A stretch of DNA of 64,000 nt, taken from Octadecabacter sp. SW4. GTDB taxonomy: Bacteria > Pseudomonadota > Alphaproteobacteria > Rhodobacterales > Rhodobacteraceae. Under the pieces are notes generated by a model that worked only from the letters and a program-made list of their open reading frames with translations, did not search any database and was not told the origin of the DNA. Each line of letters opens with the position of its first letter. The first letter of the stretch is position 1. Below are positions 43,671-55,509 of the stretch, piece after piece. Location: assembly GCF_008065155.1 (NCBI RefSeq), contig NZ_CP042819.1, positions 1,302,001 through 1,366,000 of the forward strand. Direction: 5' to 3'. A program made the position numbers and the translations under genes.

Positions 43671-45287
43671 GTGGGACAAGACCTAAGAAACTGGAACATC
43701 GAGGACGAGGCCTATTGGGCCTCGACCGGCAAGGCGATTGCCACGCGCAACCTGTGGATTTCGATCCCGTCCTTGCTGTGTGGCTTTGCCGTCTGGCTTT
43801 ACTGGGGGATCATCACCGTTCAGATGATCAACCTTGGCTTTGCCTTTGATCAATCGCAGCTCTTTACGCTGGGGGCGATTGCGGGCCTGACAGGGGCAAC
43901 GCTGCGTATCCCTTCGACCTTCTTTATCCGTATCGCGGGCGGCAAGAACACCATCGTGTTCACGACCGCGCTTTTGATGATCCCTGCCATTGGCGCGGGT
44001 CTGGCCCTGCAAGACCCTGATACACCGCTGTGGTATTTCCAGATCCTTGCCTTCCTGTCGGGGATCGGTGGCGGTAACTTCTCGTCGTCGATGTCCAACA
44101 TCTCGTTCTTTTATCCCAAGAAGAAACTGGGCTACGCGCTGGGCATGAACGCCGGTCTGGGCAACTTTGGTGTGACCACCATGCAAATCCTGATCCCGCT
44201 GGCCATGACAATGGGCCTGTTTGGTGGGGAAAGCCGCACGCTGGTCAATACCTCGGGCACGCTGATCGGGAAAATTCCGGCAGGCACCGAAACCTACATC
44301 CAGAACGCCGGGCTGATCTGGCTGGTGTTCCTTGTGCCGCTGGCACTCATCGGCTGGATGGGGATGAACAACATCCGCGATGAACATGTGTCGCCAGAAA
44401 TCCCCAACCCGCTGGGATCCTTTGCCATCATCACCGGCATGTTGCTGCTTGGTCTGGCCGCATCCGCGTTCGGTATCTGGCTGCTTTTGCCCCAGACAGA
44501 AGGTGGCCTGCCCACATCCGGCATTGGCCTGTCCAAGTGGATCGTTCTGCCGATCGTGATCGCGCTGACCGTGTTCCTGCTGAAAATGATCCCCGGTGCC
44601 GTCGGCCAGAACCTGAGCCGCCAATACAAGATTTTCGGCAACAAGCACACCTGGGCCATGACCGTGATCTATACCATGACATTCGGGAGCTTTATCGGCT
44701 TTTCGGCCGCGCTGGCGCTGACCATCAAGGTGGTCTTTGGTTTCAGCCACGTCGAAGTGGACGGCGTGTTGACCCATGACATCGTGAACCCCAACGGCCC
44801 CTCGGCCCTGATGTTTGCATGGATGGGGCCATTCATCGGTGCGTTGATCCGCCCGATTGGCGGCATCTGGGCCGACAAGGCCGGTGGCGCAAAGGTGACG
44901 CAGATCATTTCCGTGGTCATGGTCATCTGTGCCTTGGGCGTGGCCTACTTCATTCAGGCGGCCTATGCCTCGGCCACTCCTGAACAGTATTTCTACCCCT
45001 TCCTGGGGCTGTTCCTGATCCTGTTCGCGGCCACCGGCATCGGCAATGGATCGACCTTCCGCACGATCGGCGTGGTGTTCAACAAGGAACAAGCCGGCCC
45101 TGCGCTGGGGTGGACGGCTGCTGTGGCTGCCTATGGTGCTTTCATCATCCCGCAGGTCTTTGGCGAGCAACTGAAGGCCGGATCGCCCGAACTCGCGCTC
45201 TATGGTTTCGCGATCTTCTACGCGGTCTGCATCGTGATCAACTATTGGTTCTACCTGCGGCCCAACGCCTACGTGAAGAACCCTTAA
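43671..45287 (+). CDS. narK2: Nitrate/nitrite MFS transporter, NarK2 type
   Basis: The 538-residue protein begins at a GTG with GAGGAG about 8 bp upstream. It has 12 helices with nitrate-transporter motifs (GNFSSSMSNISFFYPKKKLG, NAGLGNFGVTTMQ). NarK2-type proteins act as nitrate/nitrite antiporters that export the nitrite made by NarG. Together with NarK1 it balances import and export. The C-terminal frame runs into narG territory in another frame; narG starts 63 bp after its stop. Confidence 0.92.
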   Translation: MGQDLRNWNIEDEAYWASTGKAIATRNLWISIPSLLCGFAVWLYWGIITVQMINLGFAFDQSQLFTLGAIAGLTGATLRIPSTFFIRIAGGKNTIVFTTALLMIPAIGAGLALQDPDTPLWYFQILAFLSGIGGGNFSSSMSNISFFYPKKKLGYALGMNAGLGNFGVTTMQILIPLAMTMGLFGGESRTLVNTSGTLIGKIPAGTETYIQNAGLIWLVFLVPLALIGWMGMNNIRDEHVSPEIPNPLGSFAIITGMLLLGLAASAFGIWLLLPQTEGGLPTSGIGLSKWIVLPIVIALTVFLLKMIPGAVGQNLSRQYKIFGNKHTWAMTVIYTMTFGSFIGFSAALALTIKVVFGFSHVEVDGVLTHDIVNPNGPSALMFAWMGPFIGALIRPIGGIWADKAGGAKVTQIISVVMVICALGVAYFIQAAYASATPEQYFYPFLGLFLILFAATGIGNGSTFRTIGVVFNKEQAGPALGWTAAVAAYGAFIIPQVFGEQLKAGSPELALYGFAIFYAVCIVINYWFYLRPNAYVKNP

Positions 45288-45298
45288 ACCAACGCCTG

Positions 45299-45325
45299 CC
45301 TGCCCCGGCCCGGTGTCGGGGCAGG
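45299..45325 (+). other. Intercistronic hairpin between narK2 and narG
   Basis: A perfect 9-bp GC-rich stem (CCTGCCCCG / CGGGGCAGG) with a 9-nt loop lies between the narK2 stop and the narG ribosome site. No T run follows, so mRNA processing or stabilisation is more likely than termination. Confidence 0.65.
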
Positions 45326-45349
45326 ACCACCCCCACAGGAGACAATAAC

Positions 45350-48300
45350 ATGAGCCACCTGCTCGACAGATTGAACTTCCTCCAGTCCAAGGAATTGGAG
45401 AAATTTTCGAACGGCCACGGGCAAGTGACCCGCGAAAATCGCGATTGGGAAGACACCTATCGCAACCGCTGGCGCCACGACAAAGTCGTCCGCTCGACCC
45501 ACGGTGTGAACTGCACGGGGTCTTGCAGCTGGAAAATTTACGTCAAGTCCGGCATCGTCACCTGGGAAACCCAGCAAACTGATTATCCGCGCACCCGCCC
45601 CGATCTGCCCAACCACGAACCACGCGGCTGCGCGCGCGGCGCGTCCTACAGCTGGTATCTTTATTCCGCCAACCGGGTGAAAAACCCGCTCGTGCGGGGC
45701 CGGTTGATGAAGGTCTGGCGCAAGATGCGCGAAACGATGGACCCGATCGCGGCATGGACGAAATTGCAGGCCGATCCTGTTCTGCGTGCCTCATACGTCG
45801 AAACCCGTGGCAAGGGCGGCTTCGTGCGCGCCACATGGGACGAGGCGACTGAAATCACCGCCGCCGCCAATGCCTATACAGCGAAAACATACGGGCCTGA
45901 CCGCGTGTTCGGCTTTTCGCCGATCCCGGCCATGTCGATGGTCAGCTACGCTGCCGGGTCGCGTTACCTGTCGCTGATGGGCGGTGTGTGCATGTCGTTT
46001 TATGACTGGTATTGCGATCTGCCGCCCGCGTCACCGATGACATGGGGCGAACAGACCGACGTGCCGGAATCGGCCGATTGGTATAACGCCGGTTACTTGT
46101 TGCTTTGGGGGTCCAATGTGCCACAGACCCGCACGCCGGATGCGCATTTCTATACCGAAGCGCGCTACAAAGGCACCAAATCCGCCGTCATTTGTCCCGA
46201 TTATTCCGAGGCCGCCAAGTTCGGCGATGTCTGGCTGAACGCCAAACAGGGCACGGATGCCGCGCTGGCGATGGCCTTTGGCCACGTCATCTTGCGTGAA
46301 TTCCACCTTGATCGCCAGACACCCTATTTCGAGGACTACGTGCGCAAGTATTCCGACTTTCCGATGCTGGTCCAGCTTGAGGAACAGGAGGGGCGCATGG
46401 TGCCGGGCCGGTTCCTGCGCGCGGATGATCTGGCGGGCAAACTGGGCGAAAAGAACAACCCGGAATGGAAAACCGTGGCCTTTGATGAGCTGTCGAACGC
46501 GCTGGTATCGCCCAACGGGTCGGTCGGCTATCGCTGGGGTGAAGACGGCGAATGGAACCTTGAAGAAAAGGCCAGCACGGCCGAAACTAAACTGAAACTC
46601 AGCCTTGTTCTGGACGACGATCACGATGATGTCGTCGGCGTTGATTTCCCCTACTTTGGCGGCGAAGCTTACGGCCAGTTTGAAACGGACGCCGATCACC
46701 CCGATGTGCTGACGCGCAACATTCCGGTCAAGATGATCAAGGGGCCAAAGGGCAAGAAGATCGCCGTGGCCACGGTGTTCGATCTGTTTTGCGCCAACTA
46801 CGGGCTTGACCGTGGTCTGGGTGGTGACTGGGTCACCTCTGATTTCGCTGACGACATGCCCGGCACACCGGCCTGGGCGGAAAAGATCACCGGCGTTCCT
46901 GCCGACAAGATCATCCATGTCGCCCGTGAATTTGCCGATAACGCCGAAAAGACCACCGGCAAGTCGATGATCATCATCGGTGCGGCGATGAACCACTGGT
47001 ATCACATGGACATGAACTATCGCGGCGTGATCAACATGCTGGTCATGTGTGGCTGCGTTGGGCAATCGGGCGGCGGTTGGGCGCACTATGTGGGTCAGGA
47101 AAAGCTGCGCCCGCAAACCGGCTGGCAGCCGCTGGCCTTTGCGCTGGACTGGAACCGTCCGCCACGGCACATGAACTCGACCTCGGCCTGGTATGCGCAT
47201 ACCGATCAGTGGCGCTATGAAACCCTCGAGGCCAAGGAAATTCTGTCGCCCACAGCCCCCGCCGGGGACTGGGACATCAACCTGATTGATTACAACATCC
47301 GCGCCGAACGTATGGGCTGGCTGCCCTCGGCGCCACAGTTGAAAACCAATCCGCTCGAGGTGGCCAAGGCTGCCAAGGCCGCAGGCAAGGACATCCCCGC
47401 CTATGTGGCCGAGCATCTGAAATCAGGCGATCTGGAAATGTCCTGTGAAGACCCGGATGCGCCCGAAAACTGGCCCCGCAACCTGTTCGTCTGGCGTTCC
47501 AACCTGCTGGGATCATCGGGCAAGGGCCATGAATACTTCCTCAAGCACCTGCTGGGCACCGATCACGGTGTCATGGGCAAGGACCTGGGTGAAGATGGCG
47601 CGCAATTGCCAAAAGAGGCGACCTGGCACGACAACGCGCCGCGCGGCAAGCTGGACCTGCTGGTCACGATCGACTTCCGCATGTCCACGACCTGCGTCTA
47701 TTCCGACATCGTTTTGCCCACGGCCAGTTGGTACGAAAAGGACGATATGAACACGTCCGATATGCACCCGTTCATTCACCCGCTTCAGGCGGCGGTGGAC
47801 CCCGCATATGAATCCAAGTCGGACTGGGAAATCTTCAAGGCGATTGCCAGGAAGTTTCAGGAAATCACCCCCGGCTATCTGGGTGTGGAAACGGATATCG
47901 TCGCCCTGCCGATCCTGCACGACACCCCTGCGGAAATTGCGCAGGATCAGGTGCTGGACTGGAAGAAAGGCGAATGCGATCTGATCCCCGGCAAAACCGC
48001 GCCGAACTATGTGGCGGTAGAACGGGATTACACGGCGATCTACGACCGCTTTACCGCGCTTGGCCCATTGATGGACAAGCTGGGCAACGGCGGCAAGGGC
48101 ATCGGCTGGAACACCCAGACGGAAATCGACAACCTGTCGGATCTGAACGGTGTGCAACTGGACGGCGCAGCGACGGGACGCCCCAAGATCGAAAGCGCGA
48201 TCGACGCCTGCGAGGTCATCCTGATGCTGGCCCCCGAAACCAACGGCGAAGTGGCCGTCAAGGCGTGGCAAGCCCTTGAAAAGGCAACAGGGCGCGAACA

Positions 48301-49077
48301 TGCCCACCTGGCCGAAGGCGAACATCACAACAAGATCCGGTTCCGCGATATCGCCGCGCAACCGCGCAAGATCATCTCCTCGCCCACGTGGTCAGGGATT
48401 GAATCCGAAAAGGTCAGCTATAACGCCGGCTACACCAACGTCCACGAATTGATCCCCTGGCGCACACTCACGGGACGCCAACAGCTTTATCAGGATCACC
48501 TGTGGATGCGGGCATTTGGTGAAGGATTCATGTCGTATCGCCCGCCCGTTGATCTCAAGACGATCACGGCGGACGTGCTGGATGCAGGCGACACACTGGT
48601 GTTGAACTTTATCACGCCCCACCAGAAATGGGGGATCCACTCGACCTATACCGATAACCTGTTGATGCTGACGCTGAACAGGGGCGGGCCGGTGGTCTGG
48701 ATTTCCGAAGTCGATGCCAAATCGGCAGGGATCGTCGATAACGACTGGATCGAGGTCTATAACATCAACGGGGCGCTGACAGCGCGCGCGGTGGTGTCCC
48801 AGCGGATCAAGGAAGGCACGACCTTCATGTATCACGCGCAGGAAAAGATCGTGAATACGCCCGGCTCGGAAAAGACCGGCAACCGCGGCGGTATCCACAA
48901 TTCGGTCACCCGCACGACGTTGAAACCGACCCATATGATTGGCGGCTATGCCCACCAGTCCTATGGTTTCAACTACTACGGCACGGTCGGGTCCAACCGC
49001 GACGAATTCGTCGTGGTCCGCAAAATGAAAAAGGTCGACTGGCTCGACGATGAAGCAACCCCTGTGGAGGCAGCCCA

Positions 49078-49081
<4 letters not shown>
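45350..49081 (+). CDS. narG: Respiratory nitrate reductase alpha subunit
   Basis: NarG is the cytoplasm-facing catalytic subunit that reduces nitrate at a Mo-bisMGD centre. The 1243-residue protein has the FS0 cluster ligands (THGVNCTGSCSW ... PRGCARG), in the His-Cys3 pattern, and the probable Mo-ligand Asp223 (YCDLPPAS), matching Asp222 of E. coli NarG. Length fits the family. The start at 45350 follows AGGAGA. It overlaps narH by 4 bp. Confidence 0.98.
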
Positions 49082-50600
<1,519 letters not shown>

Positions 50601-50601
<1 letters not shown>

Positions 50602-51305
50602 TGGACCGCACATTCAAAGCGCTTTCACTGATCCTGAGTTACCCGACGACCGACCTGCAGCAGGCGATGCCGGAAATCGGTGGCGTTCTTGCCGCTGACA
50701 GCCGCCTTACCGCTGCGGCACGTCGGGACCTGCGCCCGCTAGTGGAGGAGCTTGGCGGGCGCGACATTTACGAGCTGCAAGAACAATATGTGATGCTGTT
50801 TGACCGCTCGCGCACATTGTCGCTGAACCTGTTTGAACACGTGCATGGCGAAAGCCGCGACCGTGGCGGCGCAATGGTGTCACTGGTGGAAACCTACCGC
50901 GATGGCGGGTTTGAACCTGTGACCAGCGAACTGCCCGACCATCTCCCGGTCCTGCTCGAATTCCTGGCCACGCGTTCCCAAACAGAAGGTCAGGAAACCT
51001 TGGCGGACGCGGCCCATATCTTTGAGGCTCTGGCGGTGCGCCTTGCGCGTCGTGACAGCCCTTATGGTGCCGTGTTCGCCGTCCTTTCACAGCTTGCCGC
51101 CGTGCAGGCCGACACCGGGGCCGTGGCCGATATGCTGGCCCAACCCGAAGTCGACCCAACCGACCTGGAAGCCCTAGACGAGGTCTGGGAGGAAAGCGAG
51201 GTGCTTTTTGGTCCCGACCCGAACGCAGGCTGCCCGCAGGTGCGCGATATGCTGTCGCGCATGGATACGCCGATCACCCCCAACCCACGCCATGCGGCAC
51301 AATAG
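50601..51305 (+). CDS. narJ: Nitrate reductase assembly chaperone NarJ
   Basis: NarJ is a cytoplasmic chaperone that binds apo-NarGH, guides molybdenum cofactor insertion and prevents early membrane docking. The 234-residue all-helical protein has the family blocks LILSYPTTDLQ, YVMLFDRSRTLSLNLFEHVHGESRDRG and the TorD/NarJ core. Start 50601 overlaps the narH stop by one base. An acidic C-terminal tail is present (EEVWEESEVLF). Confidence 0.95.
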
Positions 51306-51317
51306 GGAGAGAGAGAC

Positions 51318-52055
51318 ATGCAAGAACAACTTGATTATTTCATCTTTGGCATCATGCCCTATATCGCGCTGACCGTGCTGATTGTCGGGTCAATCGCCCG
51401 CTATGAACGCGATCCCTACACGTGGAAATCGTCCTCGAGCCAGCTTTTGCGGCGCAAGCAACTGGTCTGGGGCTCGATCCTGTTTCACGTTGGCATCATC
51501 ACCGTGTTTGGCGGCCATCTGGTTGGCCTTTTCACGCCCGTTGCCGTGCTCGATGCGCTGGGCATCCCCTATGTCGCCAAACAGTGGGCGGCGGTGGTGC
51601 TTGGCGGGGTGGCCGGGTTCACGGCGCTGATCGGTGCCACGATCCTGATCCATCGCCGCGTCAGCGATCCGCGCATCTGGCGGCACACAAGTTTCGCCGA
51701 CATCGGCATTCTGGTGCTGCTTTGGCTGCAACTGTTCATCGGGCTGGCGACGATCACCCTGACGCTGCAACACATGGATGGCGTTGAAATGGTGCGCTTC
51801 ATGACATGGTCGCAGTCGGTAGTGACGCTGAACCTCAATGCATGGGAATTGGTCGTTGACGTGAACTGGCTTTACAAGGTGCACATCTTCCTTGGCTTGC
51901 TGATCACCATTCTGTTTCCGTTCACGCGTCTTGTGCATCTGATTTCCGGCTTTGCGGCACCGTTCCGGTATCTGCTGCGTCCGGGTTATCAGATCGTGCG
52001 GTCGCGCCGTCAGAAACCACTTGCTGACCGCAAAACCACAACACCGGCGGAGTAG
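51318..52055 (+). CDS. narI: Respiratory nitrate reductase gamma subunit
   Basis: NarI is the membrane cytochrome b that oxidises quinol at the periplasmic side and passes electrons to NarH. The 245-residue protein has five helices and four haem-ligand histidines at 57, 67, 189 and 207, which line up with His56, 66, 187 and 205 of E. coli NarI. GGGAGAGAGA lies directly before the start. Confidence 0.97.
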   Translation: MQEQLDYFIFGIMPYIALTVLIVGSIARYERDPYTWKSSSSQLLRRKQLVWGSILFHVGIITVFGGHLVGLFTPVAVLDALGIPYVAKQWAAVVLGGVAGFTALIGATILIHRRVSDPRIWRHTSFADIGILVLLWLQLFIGLATITLTLQHMDGVEMVRFMTWSQSVVTLNLNAWELVVDVNWLYKVHIFLGLLITILFPFTRLVHLISGFAAPFRYLLRPGYQIVRSRRQKPLADRKTTTPAE

Positions 52056-52060
52056 GGCAC

Positions 52061-52873
52061 ATGAACGCAGCACTTTTCCCCGATCTGGTCGTGAATGGCG
52101 AAGCGGTGCCCCATGCCGTTGTCGCCGCCGAGACGCAAAATCAGGACGCGCCTGCGGGCAAACCGGGCATCGCCTGGCGCAAGGCCGCCAATGCGGTCGC
52201 GATCCGCACCCTGCTGTTGCAAGAGGCACGGGCACGCGATCTGCAGGCGACACCCGAAGAAGTCGCCCCGGGCCGCTTTGAAACAGACGAGGAGGCCCTG
52301 ATCAGGGGGCTTCTTGACGGGGCCGTGGATGTGGCCCCCCCCAGCGCGGCCGACGTCAAGGCCGAATGGGACAAAGACCCCGCGCGCTTTCGCTCGCATC
52401 CCTTGTGGGAGGTTTCGCATATCCTGTGCGCCTGCGATCCGCGCGACACCGCGGCCACCGCCAAGGCGCTGACCCGGGCGAACGGTCTTTTGGCGATTGT
52501 GCAGGGGGCCGATGCCAAGGGCTTTGCCGCGTTGGCCGCGCGCGAAAGCGATTGCGGCTCGAAATCCTCGGGCGGGGCGCTGGGCCAGTTGGGGCCGGGT
52601 GACACGGTGCCCGAATTCGAAGATGCGCTGCGCGGACTGGCCGAGGGCGAAATGACCCAGGCCCCCGTGCTGACGCGCCACGGGTATCACCTGATCCGCA
52701 TGGATGCAGTGGCGCCGGGGCAGGTGCTGCCCTTTGACGCCGTGCGCGACAAGATCGCCGCCGCGCTGGAAAAGGCCGCGTGGGTGCGCCAGTCGCGCGC
52801 CTTTATCGCCAGTCTGGTCGCCACGGCCGACATTCAGGGGGCCGAATTGGGGAAGGCCATACCACAAGGATAA
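52061..52873 (+). CDS. Parvulin-type peptidyl-prolyl isomerase of the nar operon
   Basis: The 270-residue protein has a PpiC/parvulin domain (about 118-225: EVSHILCAC, KGFAALAARESDC, GGALGQLGPGDTVPEFEDAL, HGYHLIRMD). No signal peptide is seen, so it should act in the cytoplasm, in contrast to SurA. It lies 5 bp after narI and overlaps no other gene. Parvulins in this place are known from other alphaproteobacterial nar operons and probably help fold or assemble NarGHI (inference). Confidence 0.88.
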   Translation: MNAALFPDLVVNGEAVPHAVVAAETQNQDAPAGKPGIAWRKAANAVAIRTLLLQEARARDLQATPEEVAPGRFETDEEALIRGLLDGAVDVAPPSAADVKAEWDKDPARFRSHPLWEVSHILCACDPRDTAATAKALTRANGLLAIVQGADAKGFAALAARESDCGSKSSGGALGQLGPGDTVPEFEDALRGLAEGEMTQAPVLTRHGYHLIRMDAVAPGQVLPFDAVRDKIAAALEKAAWVRQSRAFIASLVATADIQGAELGKAIPQG

Positions 52874-52877
52874 ACGC

Positions 52878-53429
52878 ATGGGCCGCCGCGACATCCGTCT
52901 GTTAGCGCACGCGAAAAAGGCACTGCCGGAACTTCCCGGTTTTGCCAATCCGCTTGATTTCATCGCCGAGGACCATCTGGCCGAACGAGAAATCTGTGCG
53001 CTGATGGACGGTGTTGCCGCCAGCGCCGCCCCTGACGGTGACATCTGCGAACGTATCACCGCCTTTCTGAAATACCAGTTACCCGCCCATCTTGAGGACG
53101 AGGAACAAGACCTGTTCCCGATGCTGCGCCGCAGATGTGACCCCGAAGATGAAATCGACAAAGCCTTGAACAAAGTGCAAAACGATCACCGGCACGCAGG
53201 TGACGACACGCCGGTTGTGATTGCACTTTTGGCGGAGCCGGGGATCGACGCGGCGGGGCGGGCGGTTCTGGTCGATTACGCCCGCAATGCGCGCCGCCAT
53301 CTGATCTTTGAAAACGCCATCATCCTGCCGCTGGCACGGCTGCGGCTGCGCAGTTCTGACCTGAACCGGATGCGCCGGAACATGCTGAAACGCCGCGGCC
53401 TTGACCGCCTGCTGGACGCGCCATGCTGA
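52878..53429 (+). CDS. Hemerythrin-domain protein
   Basis: The 183-residue protein fits the hemerythrin HHE fold: iron-ligand-type motifs FIAEDHLAERE, QLPAHLEDEEQDLFP, NDHRHAGDD and ARRHLIFENAIILP. A di-iron centre could bind O2 or NO. It starts 5 bp after the PPIase stop and is the last clear gene of the nar operon. A role in NO or oxygen sensing, or in iron-sulphur repair as in other HHE proteins, is an inference. Confidence 0.82.
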   Translation: MGRRDIRLLAHAKKALPELPGFANPLDFIAEDHLAEREICALMDGVAASAAPDGDICERITAFLKYQLPAHLEDEEQDLFPMLRRRCDPEDEIDKALNKVQNDHRHAGDDTPVVIALLAEPGIDAAGRAVLVDYARNARRHLIFENAIILPLARLRLRSSDLNRMRRNMLKRRGLDRLLDAPC

Positions 53430-53532
53430 ATGACCTTTTCAAATGCGATGTGCAGCGGTCGCGCGATCCCGGTAACGCGGTCGGGTCGGGGCATTTTCAA
53501 CACACAGACAACCACAGTGATAGGACCACACA

Positions 53533-54051
53533 ATGAAGATTGCATACACAATGGCGCAGGGGCGCGGCGATACGGACCTTTTGCTGCACGCGCTGGCCCG
53601 GTCTTTGGGGGCGCAGGGCTATCGCACCTGTGGCCTTGTGCAGACCAATACCGACCGCGCCGATGCCGGCCCCTGCGATATGGACGTTCAGGTGCTGCCC
53701 GATGGCGCCGTCCTGCGGATTTCACAGGCCTTGGGGCGCGCCTCGCACGGGTGCCGGCTTGACCCAGACGCACTGGAAACCGCCGTTGCGATGGTGGCCG
53801 CCAGTCTGGAACAGGGGGCGGATCTGCTGATCATCAACAAATTCGGCAAGCACGAGGCCGAAGGGCGCGGTTTCCGCAGCGTCATTGCCGATGCGCTGGC
53901 GATGGACATCCCTGTGCTGGTGGGGCTGAACACGCTCAACAAGCCCGCGTTCGAGGAATTTTGCGGCGGCATGGCCGAAGAAATCGCGCCCGACGTGATC
54001 GCACTTGCGGCATGGCTGCGCGCAGCTACAGGCGAATCCTGCGCGGCATGA
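53533..54051 (+). CDS. DUF2478 domain protein
   Basis: The 172-residue protein matches DUF2478, which resembles nucleoside-triphosphatases of the THEP1/MobB type (MKIAYTMAQGRGDTDLLLHALARSLGAQGYRTCGLVQ). A canonical P-loop is not visible, as GRGDTD stands where GxGKT is expected. Homologues occur beside molybdenum cofactor and molybdate transport genes, so a link to Mo supply for NarG or NasA is possible. It follows the hemerythrin gene by 103 bp. Confidence 0.75.
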   Translation: MKIAYTMAQGRGDTDLLLHALARSLGAQGYRTCGLVQTNTDRADAGPCDMDVQVLPDGAVLRISQALGRASHGCRLDPDALETAVAMVAASLEQGADLLIINKFGKHEAEGRGFRSVIADALAMDIPVLVGLNTLNKPAFEEFCGGMAEEIAPDVIALAAWLRAATGESCAA

Positions 54052-54059
54052 CGGGGAAT

Positions 54060-54136
54060 TGGTAGGCCCGGCAGGACTTGAACCCGCAACCAAAGCGTTA
54101 TGAGCGCTCTGCTCTAACCAGTTGAGCTACAGGCCC
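54060..54136 (-). tRNA. tRNA-Ile2 (CAT, lysidine type), CCA encoded
   Basis: The 77-nt cloverleaf has acceptor GGGCCTG / CGGGCCT, D-arm GCTCAACTGGTTAGAGC, anticodon CAT in CTCATAA, T-arm GGTTCAAGTCC and an encoded CCA. The sequence resembles alphaproteobacterial tRNA-Ile2 (C34 modified to lysidine to read AUA) more than elongator tRNA-Met, but this is from memory of typical sequences. The first pair is G-U. Confidence 0.8.
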
Positions 54137-54253
54137 CGTGCAGTGTCGTATCATGGCGGGCGGGGCGGTCAAGCTGCCGGGACAAATTTGTGGCGCGGTG
54201 CGGCTGTGTCTGTTAGCGTTTTCCATATTGGGAAACGAAGACGGGGAAATGTA

Positions 54254-54493
54254 ATGAAGTTCTTACTTGCTGGGATGGCCATTGTGTCGGCCACGTCTGC
54301 GGCAGCGGGTGCTGTCGCGACATCCTATTCAACGGCGCTGCCTGCGGGCTCGGGCTCGGGCGAGGGTGTGTTGTTTGTGCTTATCGTCGTGGGGGCGCTG
54401 ATGCTTATCAACGGTCGCGGCACGACCACGCGCAACACCGCACCACGCGACACCACCGATCAGACCGATGATGATGTGATCATGAAGTTCTGA
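54254..54493 (+). CDS. Small hypothetical membrane or secreted protein
   Basis: The 79-residue product has an N-terminal hydrophobic segment that may be a signal peptide (MKFLLAGMAIVSATSAAAG) and a second helix (GVLFVLIVVGALMLI). A Thr/Asp-rich hydrophilic tail follows (TTDQTDDD). GGGGAAA lies just upstream. No family is recognised. Confidence 0.6.
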   Translation: MKFLLAGMAIVSATSAAAGAVATSYSTALPAGSGSGEGVLFVLIVVGALMLINGRGTTTRNTAPRDTTDQTDDDVIMKF

Positions 54494-55408
54494 TCACCCG
54501 CCGGACTTTGGAAACACCATCCGGCGCAACGGATCAATCAGGATCGGCGCCAATCGCTGTGTCATCAAGGGCGCATCGACGGGGCCTTCCAGCCCGAATG
54601 TGATCTGTTCATCCTCGCCGATCAGGTAAAGCGTGCCAAACATCCAGTCCCATAGCGCAAGGGATTGACCATAATTCTTGTTGTAATGCTGCGGGTTGAT
54701 CGAGTGGTGCACCTGATGCTGCGCCGGAGAGATCACCAGACGTTCAAGCGCGGGACCAAAGCTGATCCAGATATGCGAGTGGTGAAAGTTCGTGAGCACA
54801 AGGTTAACGGCCACCACAAAGGCGTTCGCGCCGGCGATTTCCGCAATGCTCAGCTCCGCGCCAAGCCCGCCAAGCAACAGCCCGAAGATCGTCCCGAAAA
54901 TCACCGCGTTGAACGACGTCGTCACAAGGCTGCCGACGGGGTGGATGCGATAGGCTGTAAGCGGCGTCAGAACGGCCGCACTATGATGCACGGCGTGTAG
55001 CGGCCACAGCGTGGCAATCGTGTGATAGCCGCGATGGATCCAGTAAAGCGAAAAATCGGCAATCAGAAACATCAGCAGGGCGATTGTCACCGGCGATATC
55101 TGCGCGTGGTCGATCACCGGTCCGGGACCAAATTGCGCGACCCAGGCCGCGACAATCGGTGTAGCGGCAAAGCGCGCGCCAAACCGGAAAAATACCATCA
55201 ACTGACCAAGAGCGAATAACGACAGGTCCGCGCGCGTCGATTCGTGTGACCAGATCGCCTTGGGGAACAGGTAGGCCCAGAAACTCCCCCTGATGTGGCG
55301 ATATTTGAACCAGGCCCAGCCGATCATGACAAATGTCACGACATAAACCGGTGACAAAAGCTCACCCAGCCCCAGAAAACCTGTCAGATATTCGCGAATG
55401 CGCTCCAT
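54494..55408 (-). CDS. Sterol desaturase / fatty acid hydroxylase family protein
   Basis: The 304-residue membrane protein has several helices and the di-iron histidine boxes HRGYH, HAVHH, NFHHSH and HQVHH of the fatty acid hydroxylase superfamily. These enzymes use O2 to hydroxylate or desaturate lipids; roseobacter members act on membrane lipid or carotenoid-like substrates, but the substrate is not shown here. Its stop meets the end of the small gene opposite it. Confidence 0.87.
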   Translation of the reverse strand: MERIREYLTGFLGLGELLSPVYVVTFVMIGWAWFKYRHIRGSFWAYLFPKAIWSHESTRADLSLFALGQLMVFFRFGARFAATPIVAAWVAQFGPGPVIDHAQISPVTIALLMFLIADFSLYWIHRGYHTIATLWPLHAVHHSAAVLTPLTAYRIHPVGSLVTTSFNAVIFGTIFGLLLGGLGAELSIAEIAGANAFVVAVNLVLTNFHHSHIWISFGPALERLVISPAQHQVHHSINPQHYNKNYGQSLALWDWMFGTLYLIGEDEQITFGLEGPVDAPLMTQRLAPILIDPLRRMVFPKSGG

Positions 55409-55509
55409 TGGCGCAAGATTTCAGCCAGTGGCCGCCGCGTCAAGCGCGCCTGTTGCCCGTGGCCGCCAAAAGCGCTATCGCCTGCGGGCAGGTTTCAAGG
55501 GGATGTGAC

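Noticed and set aside
43683-45170. 495-codon minus-strand frame across narK2
   Set aside because: No recognisable domain, antisense to a clear transporter gene, and composition (His/Gln/Asp-rich) expected from reverse reading of a hydrophobic protein gene.
52704-52877. Extended N-terminus for the hemerythrin gene
   Set aside because: The added residues are a shadow of the PPIase gene; the ATG at 52878 directly after the PPIase stop fits operon spacing.
54060-54136. Assignment of the CAT tRNA as elongator or initiator Met
   Set aside because: The acceptor and anticodon stems differ from the alphaproteobacterial Met tRNAs I know and fit Ile2; the choice still depends on tRNA lysidine-type classification.
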